This document shows positions 32,495 to 41,386 of a stretch of 64,000 nt of DNA, in pieces. The first letter of the stretch is position 1. Each line of letters begins with the position of its first letter. The translations under genes and the position numbers were made by a program. The notes under the pieces were generated by a model. It ran no database searches. It had not been told where the DNA came from and saw nothing but the letters and a program-made list of their open reading frames with translations. The stretch is from Streptomyces sp. MUM 178J. GTDB taxonomy: Bacteria; Actinomycetota; Actinomycetes; Streptomycetales; Streptomycetaceae. The stretch lies in NCBI RefSeq assembly GCF_022414575.1, contig NZ_JADWYQ010000003.1:186001-250000 (forward strand), in the 5' to 3' direction.

Positions 32495-33715
32495 TCAAGA
32501 ACTCGGCCGGGCTTCCGCCGAGCTGGCACGGGGGTGGCGGTCGAGCCAGTGGTAGGCGGCCAATTTGACGCGGTCGTTGATGAGGAACCAGAGCAGCGCG
32601 TAGGCCCAGACCATCCCGGCGCGGCCCCACCCGAGCGGAGGCATCAGGATGCCATGGACGGCGATGAGGGTGGCGATGAGCTGGGTGCCGATCACGGCTG
32701 CGAGGAGTAGGGGCGCCGGTGCGGGCCGGGACCAGAACGGGCCACGGGTGCGGGTGAGGAAGATCGTCAGATGGCCGGCGACCGAGAGCTTGAGGTAGAT
32801 GAGGGTGCGGATCAGTTCCCGGTCGAGTCCGGACACCTCGTCGGCGAGGGCGAACAGGAGGAAGGACGCGGCCACGCCCGTCACACCGAGTAGGGAGGCG
32901 ATGGTCAGGACGGTCCGCATGTCCCAGGCGGCGGGCCGGTCCGAGCCGCGGACACGGTCGTAGGCGATGGAGAGGATCGCCGCGTCGTTGAGCACCGCCA
33001 GAAACACGATCATCACGGGAGTGACGGGGAAGAAGTCCAGGGTGACGATGGCCAGAGTGATCAGGAGCAGGACCCTGATGGTCTCGGCAATGCGGTAGGT
33101 GGCGTAGCTGACCATGCGGGCGAAGATCTCCCGGGCCTGGCGGATGGCGTCGACGACGACCGACAGGCCGGGGGCGAGCAGGACTACGTCGGCGGCGGCG
33201 CGGGCGGCGTCGGTGGCGCCGGACACCGCGATCCCGGCATCTGCCTGCTTGAGCGCCGGGGCGTCGTTGACACCGTCACCGGTCATGCCCACGATGTGCC
33301 CGCGGGCCTGCAGCAGCTTCACGATCCGGTACTTGTGCTCGGGGAAGACCTGCGCGAACCCGTCCGCGGACTCCACACCCCGTGCCTGAGCGGCCTGCCG
33401 CTCCGACACCGGGGCGGCCTCCGGCTCCGAAGAGGCGGCCTCCGGCTCCGGAGAAGGGGAGGCGAGGCTGCCGGCCGGGAGGATGCGGTCGCCGAGCCCG
33501 ATCCGGCGGGCGATCTCCCGGCCGATGGCGGCCTGGTCGCCGGTGACCATCTTCACCTCGACCCCGAGCGCGCGGGCCGCCGTGACAGTCGCGGCCGAGT
33601 CCTCCCGGGGCGGGTCGGCCAGCGGCACGACCCCCAGCAGCCGCCAGGCGCCCGGGTCGACGGCACGGGCCACGCCCAGCGCCCGGTAGCGTCGTCTCGG
33701 GCCCCGAACACGCAC
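32495..33715 (-). pseudogene. P-type ATPase, C-terminal half only (proton/cation P3A-like)
   Basis: Up to 406 residues remain. The sequence enters inside the nucleotide-binding domain (YRALGVARA, LLGVVPLADPPREDS) and keeps VKMVTGDQAAIGREIARRIGLG, the hinge motif GMTGDGVNDAPALKQAD and about six C-terminal membrane helices. Missing are the actuator domain, the first four helices and the phosphorylation motif DKTGT, so it cannot pump. The region upstream (33716-33893) contains no trace of the rest. An added Pro/Glu/Ala stretch interrupts the domain around SLASPSPEPEAASSEPEAA. This is a 5'-deleted remnant of a plasma-membrane ATPase. Confidence 0.8.
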
Positions 33716-33893
33716 CGGCCGAGAACCCCGCCCCGCTGCGGAGCGCGCAAGGCGGCCCAGCCCGAGGGTCCAGCCAGTCGTGCCGGCCGCTGAGACGGCC
33801 GGCAGGAGCTACGGGTGCGTTCGGGGCACGGCAGGGGCTCAGGCGGTGGTGGCGCGGTGTACTCGGAGCCGGGCGTTCGTATGCTGACCCGCG

Positions 33894-34646
33894 GTGGCTC
33901 GGGACGACGGGCGGGCGGTGCGGTCGGTGGCGACATTTGTGCTGGTGCACGGGGCGATGCACGGAGGCTGGTGCTGGTCCCCGGTACGCCGGGGACTCAC
34001 CGCGGCCGGGCACGAGGTGTTCACACCCAGCCTGACCGGACAGGGCGAACGGCGTGACGGGCTCACTCCTGAGATCGGTCTGTCGACCCATGTACGTGAC
34101 CTTGCCGAACTGCTGTGGTTCGAGGACCTCACCGATGTGCATCTGGTGCTGCACAGCTACGCCGGTGTGCTCGCGGGTCCGCTCGCCGAAGCCGTCGGTG
34201 AACGGCTGGCCTCGGTGACCTTCCTCGCGGCCTTCCTCGTGGAGCCGGGGGAGTGCCTGCTGGACGTGGAGCCGCCCGAGGTCGCCGACGGCTACCGGCG
34301 GACCGCCCGGGAGCGGGGTGAGGGGTGGTTCCTCCCACCGGCGCCGGCGTTCCTGGAACAGTGGGGCATCCCGGACGACCTGCGTTCCCACGTGGGTGAG
34401 CGGCTGACGGCCTTTCCGCTGCGGTGCCAGACCGATGCCGCGCACTACGACCCCGCGCCGCTCGCGGCCCTTCCAGCCACCTACATCCGGCACACCCGGC
34501 CACCGCTGGAGAGCCTCGACCGGTCCTACGGCCGTGCGGTGCGGGCGGGTTGGGACATCCGGGAGATCGCCTGCGGACATGACGCCATACTGGCCGAGCC
34601 CGAGCGGACGGCGGCGCTGCTGGAGTCGATCGCGGGCGGCCGGTAG
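33894..34646 (+). CDS. Alpha/beta-hydrolase (EstC/hydroxynitrile-lyase-like)
   Basis: A 250-residue hydrolase from GTG 33894 (in-frame GTGs slightly downstream are alternatives). FVLVHGAMHGGWCWSPV forms the oxyanion-hole strand, the nucleophile Ser88 lies in HLVLHSYAGVLAG, and the C-terminal catalytic His in EIACGHDAILAEPE. This pattern is that of small plant-type esterases and their bacterial relatives (polyneuridine esterase/EstC group). Substrate unknown. It is transcribed away from the ATPase remnant. Confidence 0.88.
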   Translation: MARDDGRAVRSVATFVLVHGAMHGGWCWSPVRRGLTAAGHEVFTPSLTGQGERRDGLTPEIGLSTHVRDLAELLWFEDLTDVHLVLHSYAGVLAGPLAEAVGERLASVTFLAAFLVEPGECLLDVEPPEVADGYRRTARERGEGWFLPPAPAFLEQWGIPDDLRSHVGERLTAFPLRCQTDAAHYDPAPLAALPATYIRHTRPPLESLDRSYGRAVRAGWDIREIACGHDAILAEPERTAALLESIAGGR

Positions 34647-34689
34647 CGCCTGGTCCACTACCGGCATCCTCGCTGCTGGAGGGGGAGTC

Positions 34690-34965
34690 ATGACATTGGT
34701 CCGCAAGGGATTACGACGGATCGTTGTCGACGGCGCCGCCTACCGCTGGCGGCCGAGAGGCAGGCCGATGTACTCCCGGGGGGCGGCCTGGTCGCCGTGC
34801 ACGTTCGCGGTGGAGCAGGCGGACCTCCGGCGGGCGCTGCGCTCGTACGTGCTGCCTTCGCCACGACGGGACCGCGAACGGCCGGAGGAGATCGCAGCGG
34901 CGGTGAGGTGGATCGAGAAAGCGTCGCTGCCGGTGGCAGAACTCCGGGAGACCGTAAGCCCCTGA
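34690..34965 (+). CDS. Small conserved streptomycete hypothetical protein
   Basis: A 91-residue protein, ATG 34690 behind GGAGGGGG. It starts MTLVRKGLRRIVVDGAAYRW and ends with a helical IAAAVRWIEKASLPVAELRE. I recognise the VVDG..YRW..R opening as a recurring small actinobacterial family, possibly with a beta-sheet start, but no function is known. It follows the hydrolase by 43 bp in the same direction. Confidence 0.7.
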   Translation: MTLVRKGLRRIVVDGAAYRWRPRGRPMYSRGAAWSPCTFAVEQADLRRALRSYVLPSPRRDRERPEEIAAAVRWIEKASLPVAELRETVSP

Positions 34966-35130
34966 GGGACCCGGGGTTTTCGTCGTGTCGAAGGTGTGTC
35001 GGAAAGCATCGCTCAAGGAGTCGCAAAACGGTGGCTGACCTGCCAGAAGACCCGCCAAGATCACTACGTCGCCACTACGTGATCACTGTCATGGCGCTGC
35101 GTTCGGCGGCATCCCCCTGCACATACAACA

Positions 35131-35168
35131 AGACCCCGTCCTCAGCATCCAAGCTGGTGGCGGGGTCT
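35131..35168 (-). terminator. Hairpin downstream of tRNA-Arg
   Basis: AGACCCCG (35131-35138) pairs exactly with CGGGGTCT (35161-35168). On the minus strand it begins 20 bases after the tRNA 3' end and is followed by a T-rich TGTTGTATGT, fitting a terminator for the tRNA transcript. Confidence 0.7.
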
Positions 35169-35187
35169 TCAGGCACTCCATGCGAAG

Positions 35188-35259
35188 TGCCCCCGGCAGG
35201 ATTCGAACCTGCGCACACGGCTCCGGAGGCCGTTGCTCTATCCCCTGAGCTACGGGGGC
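35188..35259 (-). tRNA. tRNA-Arg, anticodon CCG
   Basis: The minus strand folds as a 72-base cloverleaf: acceptor GCCCCCG paired with CGGGGGC plus discriminator A, D arm GCTC/GAGC, anticodon stem ACGGC/GCCGT enclosing loop CTCCGGA (anticodon CCG, decoding CGG), and T arm with GGTTCGAATCC. No CCA is encoded. CGG is a common Arg codon at this GC content. It neighbours, on the other strand, a gene for an ArgRS-like protein. Confidence 0.95.
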
Positions 35260-35423
35260 GTGCGCTGCGCTACTGCGCGGCGACGGGTAGAACACTACCA
35301 GCTCCGGGAGGGTGGCCGTGAACAGGTATTTCTGGTGCAGCGGAGGGGAGGCGGGGTGCCCCGGCGGGGGCGGAAGTGGGGAAAACCCGGACGCAGGGCG
35401 CTGCGGAGACCTACTCTCGAGTT

Positions 35424-35858
35424 GTGTCAGGCGCGTCCGGGCGAGTGCTCGTTGTCGACGACAACCGGGTCATTCGGCAGCTGATCAGGGTCAATCTCGA
35501 GCTGGAGGGCTTCGAGGTCGTGACCGCGGCCGATGGTGCCGAGTGCCTGGAGGTGGTGCAGCAGGTGCGGCCGGATGTGGTCACGCTGGATGTGGTGATG
35601 CCCCGGCTCGACGGTCTGCGGACCGCGGCGCGGCTCAGGGATGATCCGCGGACCAGACGTCTGCCGTTGGCGATCATCAGTGCCTGTACGCAGTACGAGG
35701 TGGAGACCGGGCTTGCCGCCGGGGTGGACGCGTTTCTTGCGAAACCGTTTGAGCCGGCCGAGTTGGTGCGGACGGTGCGGCAGTTGGTGCCTCGGGAGGG
35801 GCCGCCGCCCGTCGAGGGCAGGAGTGGAGTCGGGCGGGCGGGGAGCGCGCGGGGCTGA
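35424..35858 (+). CDS. Single-domain response regulator (receiver only)
   Basis: About 144 residues from GTG 35424, where VSGASGRVLVVDDN begins; the ATG at 35376 would add 16 unsupported residues. The receiver fold is complete: VVDDN acidic pair, phospho-acceptor Asp in VVTLDVVMPRLDG, the Ser of AIISAC in place of Thr/Ser, and Lys in FLAKPFEP. There is no output domain; the tail is Gly/Arg-rich. It lies 55 bp before nrtL. Receiver-only proteins act by protein contact, and co-location with nrtL-lysA appears to be conserved in streptomycetes, by recollection. Confidence 0.9.
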   Translation: MSGASGRVLVVDDNRVIRQLIRVNLELEGFEVVTAADGAECLEVVQQVRPDVVTLDVVMPRLDGLRTAARLRDDPRTRRLPLAIISACTQYEVETGLAAGVDAFLAKPFEPAELVRTVRQLVPREGPPPVEGRSGVGRAGSARG

Positions 35859-35913
35859 CCGCATGGCGAAACCGGTTCGCGTTTGACCCCCCTGCCTCCC
35901 ATACGCTTGTCCC

Positions 35914-37038
35914 GTGACCCCCGCTGAGCTCTCCCGCACCGTCCGGCACGCCGTGCGTCGGGCGGTCGACGAGGGTGCCCTGCGGGTGGCCGTTCCCGAC
36001 AGCGTCAAGATCGAGCCGTCCCGTCCCGGCGGCCGCGGGGACTATGCGTCGGGCGTCGCCCTCCGGCTGGCCGGCGCCGCGGGGAAGAGCCCGCGCGAGG
36101 TGGCGGAGGTGCTCCGGGAGCGAGTCGAGTGCGGCGCCGGCATCGAGGCCGTGCACATCACCGGGGTCGGGTTCCTCAACTTCACCCTGGGCGGGGAGAC
36201 CGTTCCCGAACTGCTGCGCCGCGTCCGCGAGCAGGGAGAGCGCTACGGGTACAAGGACGGGGATGGGGACGGGGACAAGGACGGTTACGGAGACGGGGAC
36301 AAGGACGGTTACGGAGGCGGGGGCGGTCTCGCCGGGCAGCCCGTCGTCCTCCGTACGCCGCGTGAGCTGCGTGCCCGCGTGATGGCGGAGACCCTTGTGA
36401 GGCTGCTCCGCAGCCAGGGAGCCCCCGCCGAGCTCCGCGATGACGGGATCTCTGACTCCGAGCTCCGCGATGACGAGACCCCTGACGCTGAGCTCCGCGA
36501 CGCCGAGCTCCGCAGCATCGAGCTCCGAGACGCCGGGGAGGCCGTCCGCGTCCGGGGCGTGGACGACCAGGATCTGCTGCGGCGGCTCGGCGACGACGCC
36601 GGGCGCTGGGCCCTCCTCCGGGCCGCTCCCGGAGATCGGCCCCAGACCCGGAGTCCCCTCCTGCAGAAGGAGGAGAACGGGCTGTTCCGGGTGCAGTACG
36701 CGGCCTCCCGCGCTCGCGCCCTCACCCGCGGCGCCGCTCAGCTGGGGTTTGCGAGCCGGTACGAGGAGGACGTCCGCTGCGCCGACGTCAGTCAGGGGAT
36801 CCGTGACTACCCGGCCGTCCTCGCCTCAGCCGCCCGCCTCCGTTCCCCCGACCGGCTCGCCCGCCATCTGGAGGCGCTCGCCGACGCCCTGCTTGCCTTC
36901 CAGCACACCGTGCTGCCCCGTGGCGACGAGAAACCCTCGGCCGCCCACCGGTCCCGGCTCGCCCTCGCCGAAGCCGCCGGGACGGTGCTGGCCGGCGGCC
37001 TGGGACTCCTCGGCGTCAGTGCACCCGAATACGTGTAA
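35914..37038 (+). CDS. nrtL: ArgS-related anticodon-binding protein NrtL (catalytic core absent)
   Basis: A 374-residue protein from GTG 35914. Residues 1-110 match the N-terminal (Add-1) domain of arginyl-tRNA synthetase (VKIEPSRPGGRGDYASGVAL, VHITGVGFLNFTL) and about 255-374 match the DALR anticodon-binding domain (FRVQYAASRARALTRGA, HLEALADALLAFQ). The whole class I catalytic core with HIGH and KMSKS is missing. In its place (about 110-250) are Gly/Asp/Lys-rich repeats (DGDGDKDGYG) and ELRD repeats. It cannot aminoacylate; it may bind tRNA-Arg or a partner. The tRNA-Arg(CCG) gene is 650 bp away and lysA follows 46 bp downstream. Confidence 0.88.
   Translation: MTPAELSRTVRHAVRRAVDEGALRVAVPDSVKIEPSRPGGRGDYASGVALRLAGAAGKSPREVAEVLRERVECGAGIEAVHITGVGFLNFTLGGETVPELLRRVREQGERYGYKDGDGDGDKDGYGDGDKDGYGGGGGLAGQPVVLRTPRELRARVMAETLVRLLRSQGAPAELRDDGISDSELRDDETPDAELRDAELRSIELRDAGEAVRVRGVDDQDLLRRLGDDAGRWALLRAAPGDRPQTRSPLLQKEENGLFRVQYAASRARALTRGAAQLGFASRYEEDVRCADVSQGIRDYPAVLASAARLRSPDRLARHLEALADALLAFQHTVLPRGDEKPSAAHRSRLALAEAAGTVLAGGLGLLGVSAPEYV
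36250..36540 (+). repeat. Coding repeats replacing the ArgRS catalytic core in NrtL
   Basis: Two kinds of in-frame repeats: GGGGACAAGGACGGTTACGG-type units (36270-36320) encoding DGDKDGYG, and GAGCTCCGCGATGAC-type units (36430-36530) encoding ELRDD/ELRDA. Both would give a flexible charged linker between the two tRNA-binding domains. Confidence 0.8.
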
Positions 37039-37084
37039 CAGCCGTACGCAACAGCCGTAGGCAACAGCGGTAAGAGAGAGACAG

Positions 37085-38476
37085 ATGAGCCGATCCGCGC
37101 ACCCCGCCGGGCCCCGTCACGCCGATGTGCTTCCCGAGGGGCACTACACCGCCCCGCCCGCCGACCTCAACGCCCTGGACGCCAAGGTCTGGTCCCGCAC
37201 CGTGCAGCGTGGCGAGGACGGCGTCGTCACCGTCGGCGGGATGGAAGTGACCCGGCTCGCCGAGGAGTTCGGCACGCCCGCGTACTTCCTCGACGAGGCC
37301 GACTTCCGGGCCCGCTGCCGCGCCTGGGCCGACGCCTTCGGGCCCGACGCCGACGTGTTCTACGCGGGGAAGGCGTTCCTGTCCCGTGCCGTCGTGCGCT
37401 GGCTCACCGAGGAGGGGCTCAACCTCGACGTCTGTTCCGGCGGGGAGCTCGCCACCGCCCTGGACGCCGGGATGCCCGCCGAGCGGATCGCCTTCCACGG
37501 CAACAACAAGTCGCAGGAGGAGATCGAGCGGGCCGTGAGCGCCGGCGTCGGGCGCATCGTCCTCGACTCCTTCCAGGAGATCGTCCGCGTCGCGCACGTC
37601 GCCCAGGCGCAGGGCAGGCGGCAGCGCGTGCAGATCCGCGTCACCGTCGGCGTCGAAGCGCATACGCACGAGTTCATCGCCACCGCCCACGAGGACCAGA
37701 AGTTCGGCATCGGGCTCGCGGACGGGCAGGCCGCCGAGGCCGTGCGGCGGGCGCTGAAGCTGGACGGCCTGGAGCTCATCGGCATCCACTCGCACATCGG
37801 ATCGCAGATCTTCGACATGGCGGGCTTCGAGGTGTCGGCCCGCCGGGTGGTGCAGCTGCTCGCCCAGGTGCGGGACGAGCACGGCGTCGAGCTGCCCGAG
37901 ATCGACCTGGGCGGCGGGCTCGGCATCGCGTACACCTCCGAGGACGACCCCAGGGAGCCGCACGACATCGCCAAGGCGCTGCGCGAGATCGTCACCCGGG
38001 AGTGCGAGGCCGCGAAGCTGCGCACCCCGCGCATCTCCGTCGAGCCGGGGCGGGCCATTGTCGGGCCCTCCGCGTTCACGCTCTACCGCGTCGGCACGAT
38101 CAAGCCGCTGCACGGCCTGCGGACGTATGTGAGCGTCGACGGCGGCATGTCGGACAACATTCGCACCGCGCTGTACGACGCGGAGTACAGCGTCGCCCTT
38201 GTCTCTCGTACGTCCGACGCCGCGCCCATGCTCAGCCGGGTCGTCGGCAAGCACTGTGAGAGCGGCGACATCGTGGTCAAGGACGCGTTCCTGCCGGCCG
38301 ACGTGGCGCCGGGCGATCTGCTCGCCGTGCCGGCGACCGGCGCGTACTGCCGTTCCATGGCCAGCAACTACAACCATGCGCTCCGCCCGCCGGTCGTCGC
38401 CGTCAAGAACGGCCGGGCGCGCGTGATCGTCCGGCGCGAGACCGAGGAGGACCTGCTGCGCCTCGACGTCGGCTGA
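37085..38476 (+). CDS. lysA: Diaminopimelate decarboxylase
   Basis: A 463-residue PLP enzyme catalysing the last step of lysine synthesis, meso-DAP to L-lysine. The PLP Lys is in DVFYAGKAFLSRAV; GIHSHIGSQIF, the phosphate loop LGGGLGIAYT, and EPGRAIVGPSAFTLY bind PLP and substrate; KDAFLPADVAPGD and TGAYCRSMASNYN complete the dimer active site. Length is normal. It heads the block lysA-hom-thrC-thrB shared by lysine and threonine synthesis. Confidence 0.97.
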   Translation: MSRSAHPAGPRHADVLPEGHYTAPPADLNALDAKVWSRTVQRGEDGVVTVGGMEVTRLAEEFGTPAYFLDEADFRARCRAWADAFGPDADVFYAGKAFLSRAVVRWLTEEGLNLDVCSGGELATALDAGMPAERIAFHGNNKSQEEIERAVSAGVGRIVLDSFQEIVRVAHVAQAQGRRQRVQIRVTVGVEAHTHEFIATAHEDQKFGIGLADGQAAEAVRRALKLDGLELIGIHSHIGSQIFDMAGFEVSARRVVQLLAQVRDEHGVELPEIDLGGGLGIAYTSEDDPREPHDIAKALREIVTRECEAAKLRTPRISVEPGRAIVGPSAFTLYRVGTIKPLHGLRTYVSVDGGMSDNIRTALYDAEYSVALVSRTSDAAPMLSRVVGKHCESGDIVVKDAFLPADVAPGDLLAVPATGAYCRSMASNYNHALRPPVVAVKNGRARVIVRRETEEDLLRLDVG

Positions 38477-38642
38477 ACTGCCGGCTGAACCGTCGGCTGA
38501 ACTGCTGGCTGAACCGTCGGCCGACGATCGAGGCGACATCGGATGATGGAATAGGCGTCTCGCGATCTGGACCGAGGGTGGAAACTCTCATCCGGTGCGT
38601 GAGACTGGATCGATTCATGCTTGAAGTGAGAAACGAGGTCGG

Positions 38643-39935
38643 ATGATGCGTACGCGTCCGCTGAAGGTGGCGCTGCTGGGCTGTGGAGTGGTCGGCTCAG
38701 AGGTGGCGCGCATCATGACGACGCACGCGGACGACCTCGCCGCGCGCATCGGCGCCCCGGTGGAGCTCGCCGGGGTGGCCGTGCGCCGCCCCTCCAAGGT
38801 GCGGGAGGGCATCGACCCGGCGCTGATCACCACCGATGCGACCGCCCTGGTCAAACGCGGCGACCTCGACGTGGTCGTCGAGGTCATCGGGGGCATCGAG
38901 CCCGCCCGCACCCTCGTCACCACCGCCTTCGAGCACGGCGCGTCCGTCGTCTCCGCCAACAAGGCGCTGCTCGCCGAGGACGGCGCCACGCTGTACGCCG
39001 CGGCCGAGCAGCACGGGCGCGACCTGTACTTCGAGGCCGCGGTCGCCGGCGCCATCCCGCTGATCAGGCCGCTGCGCGAGTCCCTGGCCGGCGACAAGGT
39101 CAACCGGGTGCTCGGCATCGTGAACGGCACCACCAACTTCATCCTCGACCGGATGGACTCCTCCGGCGCCGGGTACTCGGAGGCGCTCGACGAGGCCACC
39201 GCCCTGGGGTACGCCGAGGCCGACCCGACCGCCGACGTGGAGGGCTTTGACGCCGCCGCCAAGGCCGCCATCCTCGCCGGGATCGCCTTCCACACCCGCG
39301 TACGCCTCGACGACGTCTACCGCGAGGGGCTGACCGAGGTCACCGCCGCCGACATGGCCTCCGCCCGCCGCATGGGCTGCACCGTCAAGCTGCTGGCCAT
39401 CTGCGAGCGGGCCGCCGACGGACAGTCGGTGACCGCCCGGGTCCACCCCGCGATGATCCCGCTCAGCCACCCGCTCGCCTCCGTGCGCGAGGCGTACAAC
39501 GCGGTCTTCGTCGAGGCGGAGGCGGCCGGGCAGCTGATGTTCTACGGTCCCGGGGCCGGCGGCGCGCCCACGGCCTCGGCCGTTCTGGGGGATCTGGTCG
39601 CCGTCTGCCGCAACCGGCTGGCCGAGTCGACGGGGCCCGGCGAGTCCGCGTACACCCAGCTGCCCGTGAGCCCCATGGGCGAGGTCGTCACGCGCTACCA
39701 CATCAGCCTGGACGTGGCCGACAAGCCCGGCGTGCTCGCGCAGGTCGCCACGGTCTTCGCCGAGCACGGAGTGTCGATCGATACTGTTCGGCAGCAGGGC
39801 AAGGACGGCGAGGCGTCCCTCGTCGTCGTCACCCACCGCGCGCCCGACGCCGCCCTCTCCGGGACCGTCGAGGCGCTGCGCAAGCTCGACACCGTGCGCG
39901 GTGTCGCCAGCATCATGCGGGTTGAAGGAGAGTAA
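38643..39935 (+). CDS. hom: Homoserine dehydrogenase with C-terminal ACT domain
   Basis: A 430-residue enzyme reducing aspartate semialdehyde to homoserine. It starts with tandem ATGs (38643, 38646). The NAD(P)-binding VALLGCGVVGSEVAR, catalytic segment VSANKALLAEDG, GIVNGTTNFILDRM and DPTADVEGFDAAAKAAI are intact; residues 350-430 form an ACT domain (YHISLDVADKPGVLAQVATVFAEHGVSI), the usual site of threonine feedback. A 166-bp gap with short GGCTGAACYG repeats precedes it. It is followed 6 bp later by thrC. Confidence 0.97.
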   Translation: MMRTRPLKVALLGCGVVGSEVARIMTTHADDLAARIGAPVELAGVAVRRPSKVREGIDPALITTDATALVKRGDLDVVVEVIGGIEPARTLVTTAFEHGASVVSANKALLAEDGATLYAAAEQHGRDLYFEAAVAGAIPLIRPLRESLAGDKVNRVLGIVNGTTNFILDRMDSSGAGYSEALDEATALGYAEADPTADVEGFDAAAKAAILAGIAFHTRVRLDDVYREGLTEVTAADMASARRMGCTVKLLAICERAADGQSVTARVHPAMIPLSHPLASVREAYNAVFVEAEAAGQLMFYGPGAGGAPTASAVLGDLVAVCRNRLAESTGPGESAYTQLPVSPMGEVVTRYHISLDVADKPGVLAQVATVFAEHGVSIDTVRQQGKDGEASLVVVTHRAPDAALSGTVEALRKLDTVRGVASIMRVEGE

Positions 39936-39941
39936 ACACCC

Positions 39942-41003
39942 ATGAGCACCCATCAGTGGCGCGGCATCATCGAGGAGTACCGGGACCGGCTCCCGGTCAC
40001 GGACACCACGCCTGTCGTCACGCTCCGTGAGGGTGGCACTCCGCTCGTGCCGGCGCAGGTCATCTCCGAGCGCACGGGCTGCGAGGTGCACCTCAAGGTC
40101 GAGGGCGCCAACCCCACCGGGTCCTTCAAGGACCGCGGCATGACGATGGCGATCACCCGCGCCAAGGAGGAGGGCGCGAAGGCGGTCATCTGCGCCTCCA
40201 CGGGCAACACGTCCGCCTCCGCGGCCGCCTACGCCGTCCGGGCGGGCATGGTGTGCGCCGTCCTCGTTCCGCAGGGCAAGATCGCGCTCGGCAAGATGGG
40301 TCAGGCGCTCGTCCACGGCGCCCGCATCCTCCAGGTCGACGGGAACTTCGACGACTGTCTTGATCTCGCCCGTGGATTGTCCGACAACTACCCTGTCGCG
40401 CTGGTCAATTCGGTCAATCCCGTCCGTATAGAGGGGCAGAAGACCGCGGCGTTCGAAATCGTCGACGCGCTCGGCGACGCCCCCGACATCCATGTGCTGC
40501 CGGTCGGCAACGCCGGCAATATCACCGCATACTGGAAGGGCTACACGGAGTACGCGGCCGACAAGACCGCTTCCCGCACCCCCCGGATGTGGGGTTTCCA
40601 GGCCTCCGGCTCCGCGCCCCTCGTGCGCGGCGAAGTGGTCAAGGACCCGTCGACCATCGCCACCGCCATCCGCATCGGCAATCCGGCCTCCTGGCAGTAC
40701 GCGCTCGCGGCCCGGGATGAGTCGGGCGGCTTCATCGATGAGGTGACGGACCGTGAGATCCTGCGGGCGTACCGGCTGTTGGCCGCGCAGGAGGGCGTCT
40801 TCGTGGAGCCCGCCTCCGCCGCCTCCGTCGCCGGTCTGCTCAAGGCCGCAGAGCAGGGCAAGGTGGACCCGGGGCAGCGGATCGTCTGCACTGTGACCGG
40901 GAACGGCCTCAAGGATCCCGACTGGGCGGTGGCGGGTGCGCCTCAGCCCATCACGGTCCCGGTGGACGCCGCCACGGCCGCGCAGCACCTCGGCCTGATC
41001 TGA
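39942..41003 (+). CDS. thrC: Threonine synthase
   Basis: A 353-residue fold-type II PLP enzyme converting O-phosphohomoserine to threonine, ATG 39942 behind GAAGGAGAG. The PLP Lys is in [14 protein letters not shown], the phosphate-binding loop in [13 protein letters not shown] and [11 protein letters not shown], and [12 protein letters not shown] near the C-terminus. The short (class II-like) length is normal for actinobacteria. It overlaps hom transcriptionally and precedes thrB after a 383-bp gap. Confidence 0.97.
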   Translation: MSTHQWRGIIEEYRDRLPVTDTTPVVTLREGGTPLVPAQVISERTGCEVHLKVEGANPTGSFKDRGMTMAITRAKEEGAKAVICASTGNTSASAAAYAVRAGMVCAVLVPQGKIALGKMGQALVHGARILQVDGNFDDCLDLARGLSDNYPVALVNSVNPVRIEGQKTAAFEIVDALGDAPDIHVLPVGNAGNITAYWKGYTEYAADKTASRTPRMWGFQASGSAPLVRGEVVKDPSTIATAIRIGNPASWQYALAARDESGGFIDEVTDREILRAYRLLAAQEGVFVEPASAASVAGLLKAAEQGKVDPGQRIVCTVTGNGLKDPDWAVAGAPQPITVPVDAATAAQHLGLI

Positions 41004-41386
41004 TCGGTCGGAGAGTTCCGGCGAGCTGTTTATGGCCGGAAAGGGACTGGAAACGACCTAGAACCGGTCCCTCGAAGGCTGGCAAGCCGGACAACGGCGT
41101 ACGTAGGGGCACAGCAGGCTCGCGACACGCATCGTGCGCCTCCTGTGCGCCCTATGTCGCCACAGAACCTTCCTTCGATAGGCTGTGCCGAGGCCGCCCC
41201 GCCGCATATGCCGCGGCGATGCCGCCGTTGTCGTCGTCCGGGCCAGGTCCGCCGCTGGCCCTGCCGTCACGACGGGCCGCGGGTGTCGGCCCTCCCCCTC
41301 CCTCTCGAAGTCCTCGTCACGCAGAATCACCACGCAGAATCACCAGCAGAATCACTTAGAGCCGAACCAAGGAGAGTCGTCGAGCG
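41004..41386. other. thrC-thrB intergenic region with promoter-like -10 and 11-bp repeats
   Basis: The gap holds no supported gene. TAGGCT at 41179-41184 resembles a -10 but no good -35 precedes it. Near thrB three close copies of CGCAGAATCAC-like units occupy about 41318-41355, just upstream of the AAGGAG ribosome site. thrB probably has its own promoter here. Confidence 0.45.

Noticed and set aside
35188..35259. tRNA-Arg as an attachment site for an integrated element
   Set aside because: No integrase gene and no second copy of the tRNA 3' end was found within the window.
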